From contig OZ025270.1 in NCBI GenBank assembly GCA_964019165.1, positions 2,059,001-2,123,000 of the forward strand: DNA of 64,000 nt. Reading direction: 5' to 3'. The notes beneath the pieces were generated by a model. It did no database searches and was not told the origin of the DNA. It saw nothing but the letters and a program-made list of their open reading frames with translations. The position numbers and the translations under genes were made by a program. The DNA comes from Mastigias papua. Lineage: Eukaryota; Cnidaria; Scyphozoa; Rhizostomeae; Mastigiidae. Below are positions 1-38,606 of this stretch, piece after piece (positions within the stretch are counted from its first letter, which is position 1; each line of letters opens with the position of its first letter).

Positions 1-25557
<25,557 letters not shown>

Positions 25558-27522
25558 TTGTCACTGCAATTCAGATGGTTAGCAAAGAAACGTCATTGTT
25601 CGAAGGACTTTTTGAAATGTAGTTCAATTTTTACTCCTCTCAATGTGCCTTTTAAGTTGCTTTGATGCATCCAAGTTTCTGATATCTTCTCTCAAGTCCT
25701 CGTGCAAAGTAACCTCTATAGAATCTATAAGATATTCTCGCTACTGTTAATTTGTATTTTGATTGCACACAACTTGTTGATTGATAAAGCTAGCCCCCCG
25801 CCGTCACCCAGTGTGTCTAATGTCCTTCCATATCTATATGGAGGAATCCATCACCATTTGGCGTTGAGAGGCATACTAGCCCCAGTATTCGTATGAAGTG
25901 ATTCTAGCACTCCATCGAATCCTTTGTGGACCTTCCCTTTGAGAGAAGATGCATCAGTTTTAATTTGGATGTGTTATGATTCCGGGAGGGGACAGGTACA
26001 CTTGAAATGATTTCTATCATTCAACAAGTAATGCGAGTTTTGTGCCTATATCTTCGACTCCAACCGTTAAACGCAGATGAATCTGCAATAATAGTAAATG
26101 TCTGGGTTTTTTACGAATCTTCTTTTCTTTCTGCTTTTACTGAGTTATTTTTTCCTGATAAACTTCGGAAATTCCTTTATTTGATGGGGCTCCCACTTTA
26201 GCACCTCTGCCTGTAGCCCCAGCTCACCATTTTCAGCTGAAATTGATCCTAGTACGTGGAACCTTTGTTTGCATTAGATTTCTTTGGCACATATTGCAAT
26301 GATAATAGCCCCCCCTAGGAAAAAGACAACATCCCGTGTTGTTTAGTGGCCTTCACAGTATAGTATTCACCTATAGCTGATTCCGATCTGGAGCAATGCG
26401 GCTGTAGCTTGATTCTTTAGGTAAGGGGTCATTTTCTATGACCTTCACAGTGTTTCATCGAGACTAAATGTTGAAGAAAGCTCTCGTCTGTCAATTTTCC
26501 AAAATATTTAAAGTTGTTTTGTAGCATACTATCTAAGAGAATATATATCCTTGGCCACGATCTACTTTGGGCTACATTCTGTTGTAGCCCTCGTGGTTCA
26601 TGTGAACTTAAACCTTGAACTCTGTGCAGGAAGAGTTTTCTAGGCATCTGCAATGGCTATCAAATTACTTAACTAACGAGCTGGAGTGAAATTTGCCAAA
26701 GGACTTTGTTATATGTTCAAATAAGATTCATCGGTGTTCTTTGAGAAAATACGTAAATTATTTCAAAAGATAGAGATTTTTCTGATACGAAGGATGTTTT
26801 TAATCGTGTGTGCTTGTCAAGTAATTTTCATATCCACGATGCAAATAGCTAAATAGAAATTTGAATTTTCATTGGTATAATTATTATTTGTAGCTATGAC
26901 CAAAATGCCAAGTTATTGTATTATATATATTAACACAATTCTACTAAAATGTCTTTCAACTGTTTATTATTCTTGCTTTTTGTCTAAGTCTTCAACCTAC
27001 ATGAGTCTTATCATGCAAGTGCTACTTGAACAAGAGACATGCTGGGTAGCCAAGGGGTAGCCAGGAATGCAAGGCCCCTCTGGAGTTCCAAAAAGTGACT
27101 CGGTGCCCCCTTTAGAAACAAAACATTTATGCTCTTTTGCATCATTTTGTAACTAACAATGATCGGAATTTAACCCGAACCATGCAAGTCGATGCATGTT
27201 GAATACCAATGGGAGCTACCAGGCCGACCACCTGATTGATGTTCGTACGCTCAGATTGTGTCCCCTAACAAAATCATGCTGGCCACGGGCTTCACAAGAA
27301 GTATAAATCAGTCGGTCACTTCCTACGAAGTTTTAGATAAGTGGTCTTGGGCAGGTGCCCCATAGTAACATATTTGGGCCTCGGAAATGGCTCAAGTGCC
27401 TTAATTACAAATGAAAACATTAGGGGCTCAGTGCATTATGGGAACGAAATACGGCCTAATTGCAATGGAGGTTCTTGCTCGCATGTAGGTGAATAAGTCT
27501 CTCACCGTTAATAGAATTAAAT
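25558..27522 (+). other. 3' UTR of the RhoGEF and intergenic DNA
   Basis: No further exon of the RhoGEF and no independent gene could be recognised. The first several hundred bases are probably 3' UTR, but no clear AATAAA was found close to the stop. A tRNA-derived SINE-like stretch lies near 27163-27230. Confidence 0.5.
27163..27230 (-). repeat. tRNA-derived SINE-like sequence with Pol III boxes
   Basis: On the minus strand, TGGTAGCTCCCATTGG resembles an A box. About 29 nt later, GGTTAAATTCC fits the B-box consensus at 10 of 11 positions. Between them CATGCA and TGCATG form a stem. It does not fold as a standard tRNA (6-nt anticodon loop), so it is better explained as a SINE head or tRNA relic. 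Confidence 0.4.
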
Positions 27523-29915
27523 ATGCAGTTGACAAGAATTCTTTGTGGTGCTACAAGAGGAGTAATGACGAGTAAACGAGGAAATAAAAACTTCTACAAA
27601 GGTAGGATCATAGTGTTAAATGCACCCCCCTGGCACCTGTGGAGGCTGGCATGGAAAAGGGGCCTACACACACGTTGCTACACAAGAATACCTATATTTT
27701 TGCTAAGACTTATTATTCATCAAATGTTTTGATTTTGAGCCTAGGAATATTCTTACGTTATTCTTATATTTTAGCGACTTTGAGCATTAACACTGGTATG
27801 GATTATTGAAACTCACTTGTTTTGTTTTCTAAAAAGAAAACTCAAATAGGCAATTATCTAACCCTTGATGAAGATTGAGCCTTGAAATAGTTTTAAATGA
27901 TCCTTAAACTTGAGCGATTTTGAGCCCTGGTGTTGTTATAAGATAAAAAGTATGCGCAAAATTTATGTGGGCCTTTTTTATTACAACTCGTATTCTCCAG
28001 TCCGGAACATCCCCCCTGACTATTTATTTTTTCAAAAAATGCATACCAGGACATTCTTATTGCAACCCATGCTTATTAGTTTTTGAGCTAATAGGAAATT
28101 CTCCCTACCAGACCCAAAGTTGTCTGGCGAAAGTGACTCATGGTGACTGATGTTTGAAAACTGTTTGCATGAAATGAATAATTGCTGCAAGAAGCACTGA
28201 AAACGCAACTGACAGTTGTGCCAGTGATGATGAAAGTATGAATGAGTATGATAGACACATTTTAGTATGTTAGAAAATATGCATATATGTGATAAGTTCT
28301 TTTTCAAGAAGCTATAGTTTTTATCCAGTGCATATGTTGGCCTTCTCTCCACCTTCCCCCACTTATTTACTTTGAAACTTTTTTCCAACTCACCCCCACT
28401 TATTGCCACCCCCTTCCTTTTCTGGACAGGAAAGTAACCTCATAGGCCATGTTAAGTAAGGATAGGATAGCAATGCTTCTTCACGTAAATCCTTATTACC
28501 TTAATCTGGCTGGCAGAAGGATAGTGAGAAAATTGAAGTGAACTTAAGTCTATGTCATCTGTTTGGCTCAGTGTTACTTCTGTGTTCTTCCCACAGATTA
28601 CTTATGGGTTTGCATTTAATAGCTCTTATATTGCCAGTGTGGATGTCATTTAGTATTCACTATGGATAAATTACTTGTACCTCATGGAAAGAAGACAATT
28701 GAAAATCATGTTTGCATATTATACTAATTATCTCTGGCACATATTGCATGAAATCCACCTGGGTTTCCTCACTATTACATTTGAAGGAATACCCATAACT
28801 TGTAAAATACAGGTAGTAGAATTATCCTCATTAATTTTAGGAAGAGGTGTCAGGAATCCAGGATTTATTACCAAACATGGTGAGTTTAACATCTTCTCAA
28901 GACTTGTTAGTAGTATTTACATTAGATTTAACAACTCTATAGGGGCCTTACAATAATAACTGTCCCATTGAAATAGTTTTGTTATAAGACCCCTAGGGAA
29001 CATTCACTTATCTTTATATATTTTATATGATGGAATATACTTGCTTTGTAACTGAAGATGATTGTCAAAACAATCAATGCAAGCTCAAATCTATTGTCAA
29101 TGTTCTTAAGTTTATTTTTGATTTATTGCTGCTGAGAAACTTTGAATGTATATATATATATATAGGGCAGGGTTGTCGTTGTTTTGGTATCTCATCATTT
29201 ACGTACTTCCCAAGTTTGGTTTTATTGTCCTGGTGTTGTACTTTTTCTCATAATTATAGCAAAATTCATAATTGTCCAGAAGAAAGTTCCTGAATTCATT
29301 GTACCTGATCTTACTGGATTTCAGGTATTTTCCTGCAGCTACATTAATCACTTTGCATCAGTTACTATGCATGAATTTCTGTGTCAATTTTTATCTCATG
29401 CAGATGTTGACTGTGTTGTGTTTCAGCAACTCTTTATCTTTTGAGTTCTTGTTCTAAAAAACATTTGAGCTTTCCTACTTGGAGGTTTTAGCATGGCAAA
29501 GAGAAACCTTCCTTAATAATATTTAAAGATATGTTGGAGTGATAATAGTCTTATCAATCATGCTGGGATTTTCTTGTAGATTTCTTTAGATTATGAAGCA
29601 TTTTGGCTTCATTCATTCATTCATTTTGAAGCACCCCTGCTAGCTCTCTTTCTCTCTCGTCCTCCATCTCCTTTAGAACATAAGCATGGCCATACTGTAT
29701 GTATGTTCTTACTTCTTTGTTCATTTCTTTGTTCATTTGTCAATTACTTGTAAAAGTAATTTTTATGTTCAATTTTAAAATGTTGTTTCTAACAGTTGAA
29801 ACCCTATGTGTCATGGAAAACAGACAGACCAGTGATTCAACCAATGACTGCAGAAAGACTTGTTCAAGAGATTCAACAAAACATTAGCAAAATAGAGCAT
29901 TTTGAAGTTCCCTAA
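27523..29915 (+). CDS. MRPL41: Mitochondrial large-subunit ribosomal protein L41 (mL41), 100 aa, 4 exons
   Basis: Structural protein of the mitochondrial large ribosomal subunit, nuclear-encoded and imported. Exons 27523-27601, 28841-28879, 29260-29324 and 29796-29915 join in frame (phases 1, 1, 0) to 100 residues. The diagnostic block is VQKKVPEFIVPDLTGFQ followed by LKPYVSWKTD, which matches the conserved centre of mL41. The N-terminus (MTSKRGNKNFYKGRG) matches the basic SKRG...KGRG segment of the family, and a short basic leader in front of it could act as import signal. It is shorter than the vertebrate protein (about 137 aa), mainly at the C-terminus. A possible ATTAAA poly(A) signal lies at 29992-29997. 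No defect is visible. Confidence 0.93.
27726..27945. repeat. Dispersed repeat, copy 1
   Basis: In MRPL41 intron 1. Blocks such as TTTTGAGCATTAA-like and GAAAACTCAAAT, together with a repeated AATATTCTTA motif, recur in the same order near 48270-48610. The family was not recognised and has no coding content. Confidence 0.55.
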
Positions 29916-30440
29916 CTTCACTAAATTTTGATATACCTAGATTTTTGTTTGTCTTGTAAATATTGCTTGTCAAATGCCACATTGTATCTTCATTAAATTG
30001 TTCCTTTTTGTCTTCTTCATTCACCTGGTTAAATATTCTGACCCTCGATGTATTCAGTTTGGTTCTTTGCAAATGGCTTTAATTTTTGAGTTAGAGGCTT
30101 TGATTAGTAAGACCCTACATTTTGGCATGCATGATGCCATCATATGAGTAGTGGGCTTGTACCAATTTTCAAGGTTTGTTGCAACCAGGATAGCACCCTG
30201 CATTATTGCAGGTAAATTGTTTAATCTGTCAGGCACAGGTGGCTTTAAGGCCTGGATTTGAAGTAGCTCCTCTCTTATAATTAGCATTATGGGGGGTGGT
30301 GGGTTAGGAGACACTTACAGCCAGTGGAAACGTATTTCTAACTCTTTGCCCTTTGGACTGTCTGATATGCAATGAAGCCGCTAACGAAATCCATATGTCT
30401 CGGTTTCACGGTTTGGTTAGTCACAGCGAGGCACTACAAT
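29916..30440 (+). other. Intergenic DNA between MRPL41 and the first NIT2 gene
   Basis: Includes the MRPL41 3' end and the promoter/5' UTR of the downstream gene. No further gene, repeat or RNA was seen. Confidence 0.5.
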
Positions 30441-33400
30441 ATGGCTGCCAAGCAAAGATGTAAGTACGTAAGCATTTACGTTTACTTATTGTTAAGCTAT
30501 GTAGATATATCTGTATCTCTGCAACAAAGCTTTGAGTGTTCTATCTTATTCAAAGAATTTAGTGTTCTAGAAGACCCATAACTACGTACTAGAGTATGAT
30601 ATCAGTCCCAGCTATTACATTTACTTAATGACAGAGTTAAGAAGAGTGTACAGTACATTCTCTATGCACCTTAGTTGCCTAGGTATCGTAAATCCAGGTG
30701 TACTTTGGGATGAGATAATGTGGTGTTTAATTCTGACCTTTTTGTAGCGTTGCTCCTTGCACTTGTCCAACTGAAAGTCGGCGCAAACAAGGCAGAAAAT
30801 CTAGCAAATGCCAGAGCACTTGTCACAAAAGCAGCGGAAAATGGCGCTAAATTAGTTTCTCTTCCAGTGAGATGCTTATCCTTTTCTTACTGAATGCTTT
30901 TTTCTGTGTTCTATTATTTTTTCTTGCAAATCCTACGAAACTCGTTTAAAAGTGATTATCTTAATCCCTTTTGGTGATTGAAGATTGAACCTGTCGATTT
31001 GTAGGTTGAAGTGGTAGGTTGTAAAGCTCATGAATTGCCTCTTGTTTACTGGATTATCTTTTCTCATAAAGGAATGCTTCAATTCTCCATATGGAACCCA
31101 ATATTTTGCTGAATATGCAGAAAAAGTACCAGGTGAAACCACAGATCTACTCTCTAAGCTTGCAAAAGACCTTCAAATTCATTTGGTAGGTGGCTCAATA
31201 CCTGAATCATGTGATGGTAAGCTTTACAATACGGCCACTGTTTTTGGACCAGATGGTGGAATGCTTGGCACATTTAGAAAGGTAGTGTTTTGTTGTTTAT
31301 ATTAGCAATACATTTGGTGAATGTCCTCTTTCTGATATCAAAATTCGGATATGTTTGAGTGCTGCTATGCAGTTTTCAAATGTATGCACCATGGTAGATT
31401 CATGCAAATTTTTATTTTGTGTTGGTATGAATGGGGAACTCCCTCCATTTGGTTTTGTATTCTTTATAATCCTGCTGTTGACCTCTCTATTATATTATCT
31501 AATTATCCAATGGATTTTTCCTCCTTCATAAACACACAGAAATTAGAAAGTAACCATCAGGTTTTCTGGTATCATTTTATCTTTGCTTTTAACTTCATAC
31601 AGATCCAAAAATCCATAAACCCTATTGTAGATGCATCTCTTTGATATTGATGTTCCTGGCAAAATAACAGTCCAAGAATCTTCTGTATTGTCACCAGGAA
31701 GTAGTCTTTTGTCATTTGAAGTTGGTATGTGTCATTTTATTTTCAACCTATGATTTTGTGGAGTTATATTCACTTAGAGATTTTTCACTTAATTGCTTGC
31801 ACACCACTGTAATGATGTAAGGATGGATTCATAAGTTTATTTTGTATTCATGAATTGATGGATTGCTTGACTGATTGACTGACTGATTGACTGACTGACT
31901 GACTGACTGACTGACTGACTGATTGATTGGTTGATTGACTGGTTGATTATCAGATTTAAATGGATCTTATTTAATAGTTTTTTGTATGATGGTGATCTCT
32001 CTAAGGGGTTTTTCACTTCATCTTTTCTGTCAATCAAATGATTAGCTTAGAGGTAATTTCAATATCTGATAATTTATCTTTCATTCAATTTAAAATAGAT
32101 TGTTGATACAGATTTGTTAATATACCTTGTGGATTTAATTGTTTATTTCCTAGAGTGATTAACAATGGGGCCGCATCTTGATTGACTTTTTGTAAGAAGA
32201 AAAACTTACTAGTAGTAGTATACACAGGTGATGTGACATTTAGCAGATATTTATATATACTAAACATTTAGCAGATATCTTTGGATGATCATTGCATTGT
32301 TTTATCTGAAAACAGGAAAATGCAAAGTTGGAATTGGTATTTGTTATGATATCAGATTCCCAGAGTTGGCTCATTTGTATGATCAACAAGGTGTGCAAAA
32401 TGATTATCTATAAATGCTACTTCTACTGCCTGATAACTCAGATATTTGCTAGCTTGAACCAATTTCTGTAGTGTTTGTATGCAGAACTTTATTTGTATGT
32501 ATTGGTTATGTGGAGGAGTTTATTAAATGATGATGTATGCAGAGTTGATTCAGTTAGTTCCTGGACATTGTGATTACTAGAAGACAATGCTTATAGTAAT
32601 ATGTGTATAAGTTTCCAGTATGAATTTAAAGTGAAGTCCAAAATGTTATGTTTACTATTTGCTTTGGTAATTTAAGTAGGCATAACTAAAATCTGCCCTA
32701 AAATGTTTTGAGCTAGGTGGCTGTAGAGCACAAAACACCTGCACAATGATTGAAGTGAACTTACCAAAATAAGCATCCATTGTAGATTTACTTGTGCTAA
32801 GTATAAAAAGTGAGTGTGAATAATAATGTGTTGATTTGCTGTACTGAACCAATGCTCTGTTTTAATGATTGGTGTGGTTGACCACACAGCTTTATTTATT
32901 TTGGTAAGCTCATTTCAATTTTCATGCTACTATTTTGATTGCCCAGATGAATGTCAATTAAAAAAATACTTTCATAAGCTTTTAGTCTTGCATACCTTTT
33001 TGATGTAATTTCTCTTTCTTGTGCCTGCCACAAAGAAATTGTTGTTTTTAATCAGTGCTGTTATCAGTATTTCTTCAATATATACATTAGTACATGTATG
33101 ATAGACAAGCTTTATGTTTGTATTACCATCTTTTTCTTGCAAGGGTGTAGCCTCCTGTTGTATCCTGGAGCTTTTAATATGACAACTGGGCCAGCACATT
33201 GGCAGTCTCTGGTAACAGCAAGGTACATATCATTGCTTTATACTTACCTGTGACCTCAGCTCTTTGTTCAGTCAGTTGTAGTGAGCATTGCTGCTTTTTG
33301 AAGTCCCCTCACAGAAATATTGCACAAGCTGACACAAATTATAGCCATTGATATGCAAAGGTTTGCCCATAGGACAAGTGCATACCAAGGTACCCCTTTT

Positions 33401-36400
33401 TTATTATACACTGTGCAGTTAACTAGCAATATTGTATAGCAGTTATCCATTGTTGTGTGAAAGTTGATGTCAGAAACTTGTCAGAAACTGGTTCAGTTTT
33501 ATGTAAGTCAAACATTAGACTTTGTAGTTAGGTAAGGTTTGTGTTTTCTCACAATTTCAACAGGATTCAAAGACTTCACAAGTGATGTTGTTTCAGGGCA
33601 GAGATCCATCCACCCATTAGCTGAAAACTTTAGTATAGTTTAACCTTATGTTTAACTGAGCATTATCCATGACTGAAGTTGAGCAAAATTTAATCAACCT
33701 GCTTAATAAATCTTTTTCTGTCATGCTTAGCAAGTTCTTCTGTTGAACAAAATATATTCACTAATATGTTCAGTTTATTTGGCCTTCAAACTGGAATGAG
33801 CACAGACATTTTACAAATATGCTTACCTACTGATTAAGATTGGTTGCATTTTCTATATTGCTTGATAACAATTAGAAGAGCCTGTATGGGACTGGGGGCA
33901 AGTGGAGAAATTGTGGCCTCTTATAGCTCATCATTATGAATGTTTAAAGTCACTAAAAATCAATTCATAGCATTTTGGGGCCTGTCCAGGTTTGGATAAT
34001 CTGCCCCCACTTTCCCTGATCTTATAGGTATGCATGCATAAAACTGAACTAGTTAACTGATATATCATTTGTTCAGAACAACATTTCAAAATTTGTTAAT
34101 TAATCCAGCCACCTCACAAGGACATTCCCTAAAAATCAGTATAGCCATTACATTTTATTTGGAAGTTTCTTCTTTCATGTGAAAACATTATTGATTTGCA
34201 GTTTATTTCTTTAAGAGCCTAGTATTCACACGAACAGTTGTCAGTGCTTAGGCCCCATTGTTTCATTCAAGACAGTCTCAGAAAGGTAGCACCGTGATTT
34301 GCACGCAAGTTTAGTATCTTTGATTTCTTCACCCAGGCTTATTTGGCCACTTGCCACTGAAGATTTTGCACCCCTATATTTAGCGAAGTATTCAGTACCC
34401 ATAACAAACCGCAAACATGGCAGTGGAAATTGGTAGAAGACAGACCAATATTGTGACTTATATCTTTTGTACTAATACCATTCGGAATAGGAATTACTTA
34501 ATACCATTTAAGTGTCCCATCCCATTTTGCTATTTGGCTAAAAGCCAACAGACAGCATGACTTGTTTTCAATTGTTCCATATAAGTCTTAGAGTTTCTTG
34601 TTTCCGTGCCCAATGGAAAATGAATACAATATGATTTATTACCAATCTATAGGAAAACCATTTTCCAGCCATGACAACGCCGACTGTCTAATTGCTATTA
34701 TATTTTTTTGGAATTTTAATAAGCACACAGACTTTGGTTTTATTATCATATCCGTTAATCACATGGAGAGTGACCTGTACGCCAGAAGCAGACTGTTACG
34801 TAGACAATTGTGACGGACACACGCAAATTATGAGTGGACAAAGAGAGATACACAAACAAGCAAAACTTATGTGGCTGCAAATGAATAGCGACCAATGTTC
34901 AAGCTAGCAATGATGATCAGGGCCAAAAGTGAAGGAAATTTATAAAATACAACTATTTACCAGACATTGTGTGTTTTTAGACGGAACCCTGTGAAGAATT
35001 ATTGAGGACCACACACATTTCCTAGAAAGATTCCTTTTCTTTTCTGCAGTAGATTTCCATGCTCTTGGTCTTTTTGGAAGAAAATTTTCCAGCTGCAGTA
35101 CACTCTAATTTTACAACCCTAGTTATATGTTCCAGATCATTATTTGAATCCCAAGACCACTATTACACGTCTTATTGATAAGAAGCAAGTATATAAGAAA
35201 CATGAGGCTCAAATCAGGTAAAAATTAAGAGGCATTTAAGAAACACAGGCAGGCTGAGTTTCAAAAGTGAACTTGAAAAATCTATTCTTGCCGAAGATTT
35301 TTTGTAGACTAGATACAAAATGCCAATAACGCCAGTCTCTCAAATATTTTCAACTAGAGTTCTATTTCTCGTCTCACGGTTGCCTTGTTGTTACAGGATG
35401 TTTCAAGAAACTTTAGAATAACTTAAGAAACATTCTAGGCTGAAGTTTGTTTCTTATAAAAAAAATTTCCCAGGTTGTTTACTTAATCGTACGTGACTTG
35501 ATTCACGTTTATTGGTACAAGTTTATTGGTACACACTTCCGTCTAATTGATCCTCCCTTTGTACCCACTTCATATATAGATATTTTCCTCATTCATCCTC
35601 TTAATACTGATGATGACTCTCGTGTGAGTCGAAACGTTTATTTCTTGGATATGTCGTAGATTAATTTTAAAGTCGCAATAGTACCACTGGATTTGTCGTT
35701 ATAAAATCAAGACGAAGAAATGTCTCTTTTTTTGGTTGCGGTCTTTGTACTGAAGTTTATAAAAAAATGATTGTAATTAAGCTTTTTAGGCCCTCTTGAC
35801 GACACTGCTTCCTTGGTTTGTAAACAGAGCCGTTCCGCTGTTGGATAAATAGGACTATTGTTAAGAATTATAGCAATTTTGATTGTGTGAGATCTTGATC
35901 TTGTGCATTCGACTTCTATTTCCTTTTTTAGAATATATTTTTCTCACTACTGATTGCTGTTAACGAACCATCACTTTGTAGCTGTCTTTTTGCTGGTTAG
36001 TTGCTTGCTAGTCCGTGTGTTAGATCCTTTTCCCACCTTTCCCTATGTCAATATGCTATTAAAGTGTTCTCGCATTTGCACATTCTGAAGGATGTTAAGA
36101 AATTCTCCGATCAGCCTGTATATTGTTTTGATTTTTAGGGTTCTTTCTACTATTTTCGATCAAGTTTGTATCATTAAACACCAATTTTAATCTCTTCTAG
36201 GGCTTTAGACAATCAGGTAAATTTGTAATTTAATTATTATTTTGTATTGATCAAAATTTAAGCTTGTTGTCTCTGCTGCAAGATATCATATTGAAGTTAG
36301 ACGCGTAGGAGCTGTAGGGCTATGTCCCCCAGTTTTCTCAAGGATCAATTGTGTAATTCGTCCAAATCCAAGTAGGAAAGATTTGAGGAGGTGGGAGGTT

Positions 36401-38606
36401 CTTGGCAAGGTACAATTCATTATTACGTCATATCATTTTTGTTTGCATAGGTTTCTGTCACCCAATTGTTGCACATTTTATTGTGTGCGGTTCCAAAGGG
36501 CATAGTTTGAAAGGGCATGATCGATCAAACCTCCTTCCCCTAGTCTGCTGTGGCTGGCGCTGCCCCTAGTTGCATGTCTTTTGCTTTTCGCTGAGAATAT
36601 TCATGGTGGATGAATTTGACTGCCATGGATTTTTTATGAGTTTTCTATTCTTTTGTAATGCCTTTCAGAACATACACAAATTTATTTTGTATATATTCAA
36701 TTCTCCTTTAGGTATATGTTGCTGGATGCAGCCCAGCGAGAGACGAATCTGCAACATATGTAGCCTGGGGGCACAGCGTGATTGTTGATCCTTGGTGAGC
36801 ATTCATGTTGCAAGTGAAGCTATCATTGGGCTTAAAACGTTGGCTTTATACTAAAGAATGATTGACTTGCATAGTTTAAAACTTTTGAGATGAGATATTA
36901 CATTTCCTTTAACCAGGCTCCTTTCATCCTTCACCATCATTTTACTTGATGTTGAAAACCATTCGCTTTTATAATAGTCTGTATGGCCAGTCTGTATGGC
37001 CACTCTGTATGACATTCGTCTTCGCAGAATCAACTTTTAGTGAAGCTTCTGGATTTTTTAAACCTTCTTGAGTTTAATCTCGATTGTTTTTTAATGCAAG
37101 CTGAATAGTGTCGCAGACGAAGTTACAACCTCATTTAGCCTAGCGATTCAGTCGTAGTTGCAGAACTTCATAGAAAGTTAGGCCAGTCATAAAGGGATTC
37201 ACTTACTTTTATATTTTGCCCCCAAATGCCCCCATATATAGAGACAGCAGCTTGGATCTCATGAAAATTTGTGACCAGGTATAAGAGTTTATATTCGGTT
37301 TTAGGGGAAAAGTGGTGGCGAAAACAGAAGAGAAAGAAGATATAATTTATGCAGATATAGGTATTTGGAAAATCCTATCATAACTACAACCACCACTTGT
37401 CTGCTATTATCATTTGCATTTAAGTGTTGTTATTATTATCATCCTCATTTAGTCATTATATACATAATCATGATCAGAATTAGTGGTCACTGCGATCAGA
37501 TGTGATCAGGATGACATCATTGTCATTATCATCAACTGTCATTTCTATTGCCATTTTGATCACTATATGCATCACATCTATCATCATAATCATTATTTTG
37601 ATCAAGTATGCTAAATATTAATCAGCCAGGGCCGCCCCAAGAAGATTTGGCACGAGGATGTCAGCAATTTAGTTTGTGGACTGGAGTTAAAATTGGAAAT
37701 ATCCCTGTAAACCACGAAAAGATTTTCAGGCTAATGTAATTTTTCGTATCAATTTTACCTATTGAGCCTTTTCCAAGGGGGGTATCGCACCACCAACACT
37801 CTCAATTTAAGGACGGCCTTGGCCATTAGCTTTAATGTCGACTAGTACCAGATATAATCGTATCTAGTATTGAGATCATTTGATTTCATGATGCAACTTT
37901 CGCAATAAATGTGCTCACATTGGATGGCTGTGCCGTTTTTGAAGAAAAGAGAGTAGTGTGGATTAGTTGAGTTAAGAAAAAGATAGTGTAAATCAACATA
38001 ACACTTTCCACTTAGTGATGTTTACAGCACAGTTTTTCATGGAAAATTTAGAACTGCACGTTTTTCTCGTGGCTACTATGCACCTGACGAGCAAACGTTG
38101 ACGGTATGCATGTTCTATTTCCATATCTGTTGTAAATTATAGTGTACAAGATAACACTCTTCTTTAGCTAAAATCTCTCTTAATAGATCTACATTCCGAA
38201 AGACGACAAAACAACTCACTCCGCCGTCCTTCGGAAAAGACCTTGAACTAGGGGTCCCATGCACAGTAGGCCTAAATTAGCTGAAAACGCTAGATATAAG
38301 AGCCTACTCATGAGCCTACTCACAATAAAGTAAACAACAGCAACAGCAGCAACAACAACAACAACAACAATATAATCTACACAGATTTCTCTCTAGAACT
38401 GCATACGAGGTTTTTAACATTGCAGGTTTTGTGTAGAACTACGCGTAAAAAACCTGAATTACAGCAGACCAGTTTGAGTTATGGATTTACAATGTATCTT
38501 TCTTATCTTAGATTTGGACCACATAGATGCAATACGAAGTCAGATTCCCACGCATTTCCAAAAGAGAAACGACGTTTACAAAATTGAGGACGTACTTTCT
38601 AAATGA
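30441..38606 (+). CDS. NIT2: NIT2 omega-amidase, copy 1 (281 aa, 10 exons)
   Basis: A nitrilase-superfamily amidase that hydrolyses alpha-ketoglutaramate and alpha-ketosuccinamate to alpha-keto acids plus ammonia. Exons: 30441-30459, 30748-30866, 31072-31281, 31631-31724, 32316-32390, 33144-33222, 36201-36216, 36712-36794, 37305-37360 and 38512-38606, in frame with GT-AG junctions. The catalytic triad is present: E47 (after VSLP), K116 (FRK) and C157 (GIGICYD). Other family blocks are [32 protein letters not shown] and WGHS. Length matches the family (about 276 aa). An in-frame upstream ATG at 30372 would add 23 residues. One exon is only 16 bp. A poly(A) signal AATAAA lies at 38851-38856. 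A second copy follows directly downstream. Confidence 0.95.
31861..31948. repeat. (TGAC/TGAT)n microsatellite in NIT2 copy 1 intron 4
   Basis: Tetranucleotide repeat in the same intron as the repeat at 41970-42126 in copy 2, so it probably pre-dates the gene duplication. Confidence 0.95.
33223..36200 (+). other. Long intron (3 kb) of NIT2 copy 1
   Basis: About three times longer than the matching intron of copy 2 (43182-44088). It contains the ribozyme-like motif near 35607 and probably inserted repeats, but no exon or intact transposon could be recognised. Confidence 0.6.
35590..35660 (+). ncRNA. Hammerhead-ribozyme-like core, probably a retroelement relic
   Basis: CTGATGA at 35607-35613 is followed by GACTC / 6-nt loop / GAGTC (a 5-bp stem II) and then GAAAC at 35631-35635, the order of a hammerhead core. 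A GTC cleavage-type triplet follows at 35653-35655, and a short stem III (A-U, C-G, G-U, U-A) is possible. One unpaired T separates CTGATGA from stem II, and stem I is imperfect (TTAAT/ATTAA with inner mismatches). Such motifs are known from Penelope-like elements and retrozymes. Probably decayed. Confidence 0.4.
38165..38372 (+). mobile_element. Probable LINE/SINE 3' tail with CAR-type simple repeat
   Basis: A stretch containing CCGTCCTTCGGAAAAGACC and GGGGTCCCATGCACAGTAGG resembles the 3' ends of non-LTR elements in many animals. It is followed by an AACAACAGCAACAGCAGC-type simple repeat (about 38333-38370), the kind of tail these elements carry. It lies in the last intron of NIT2 copy 1; copy 2 was not seen to carry it. 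Confidence 0.5.

Noticed and set aside
38032..38103. Possible extra exon between NIT2 copy 1 exons 9 and 10
   Set aside because: Although it has an AG before and a GT after, no frame continues NIT2 without a stop, and the family has no residues there.
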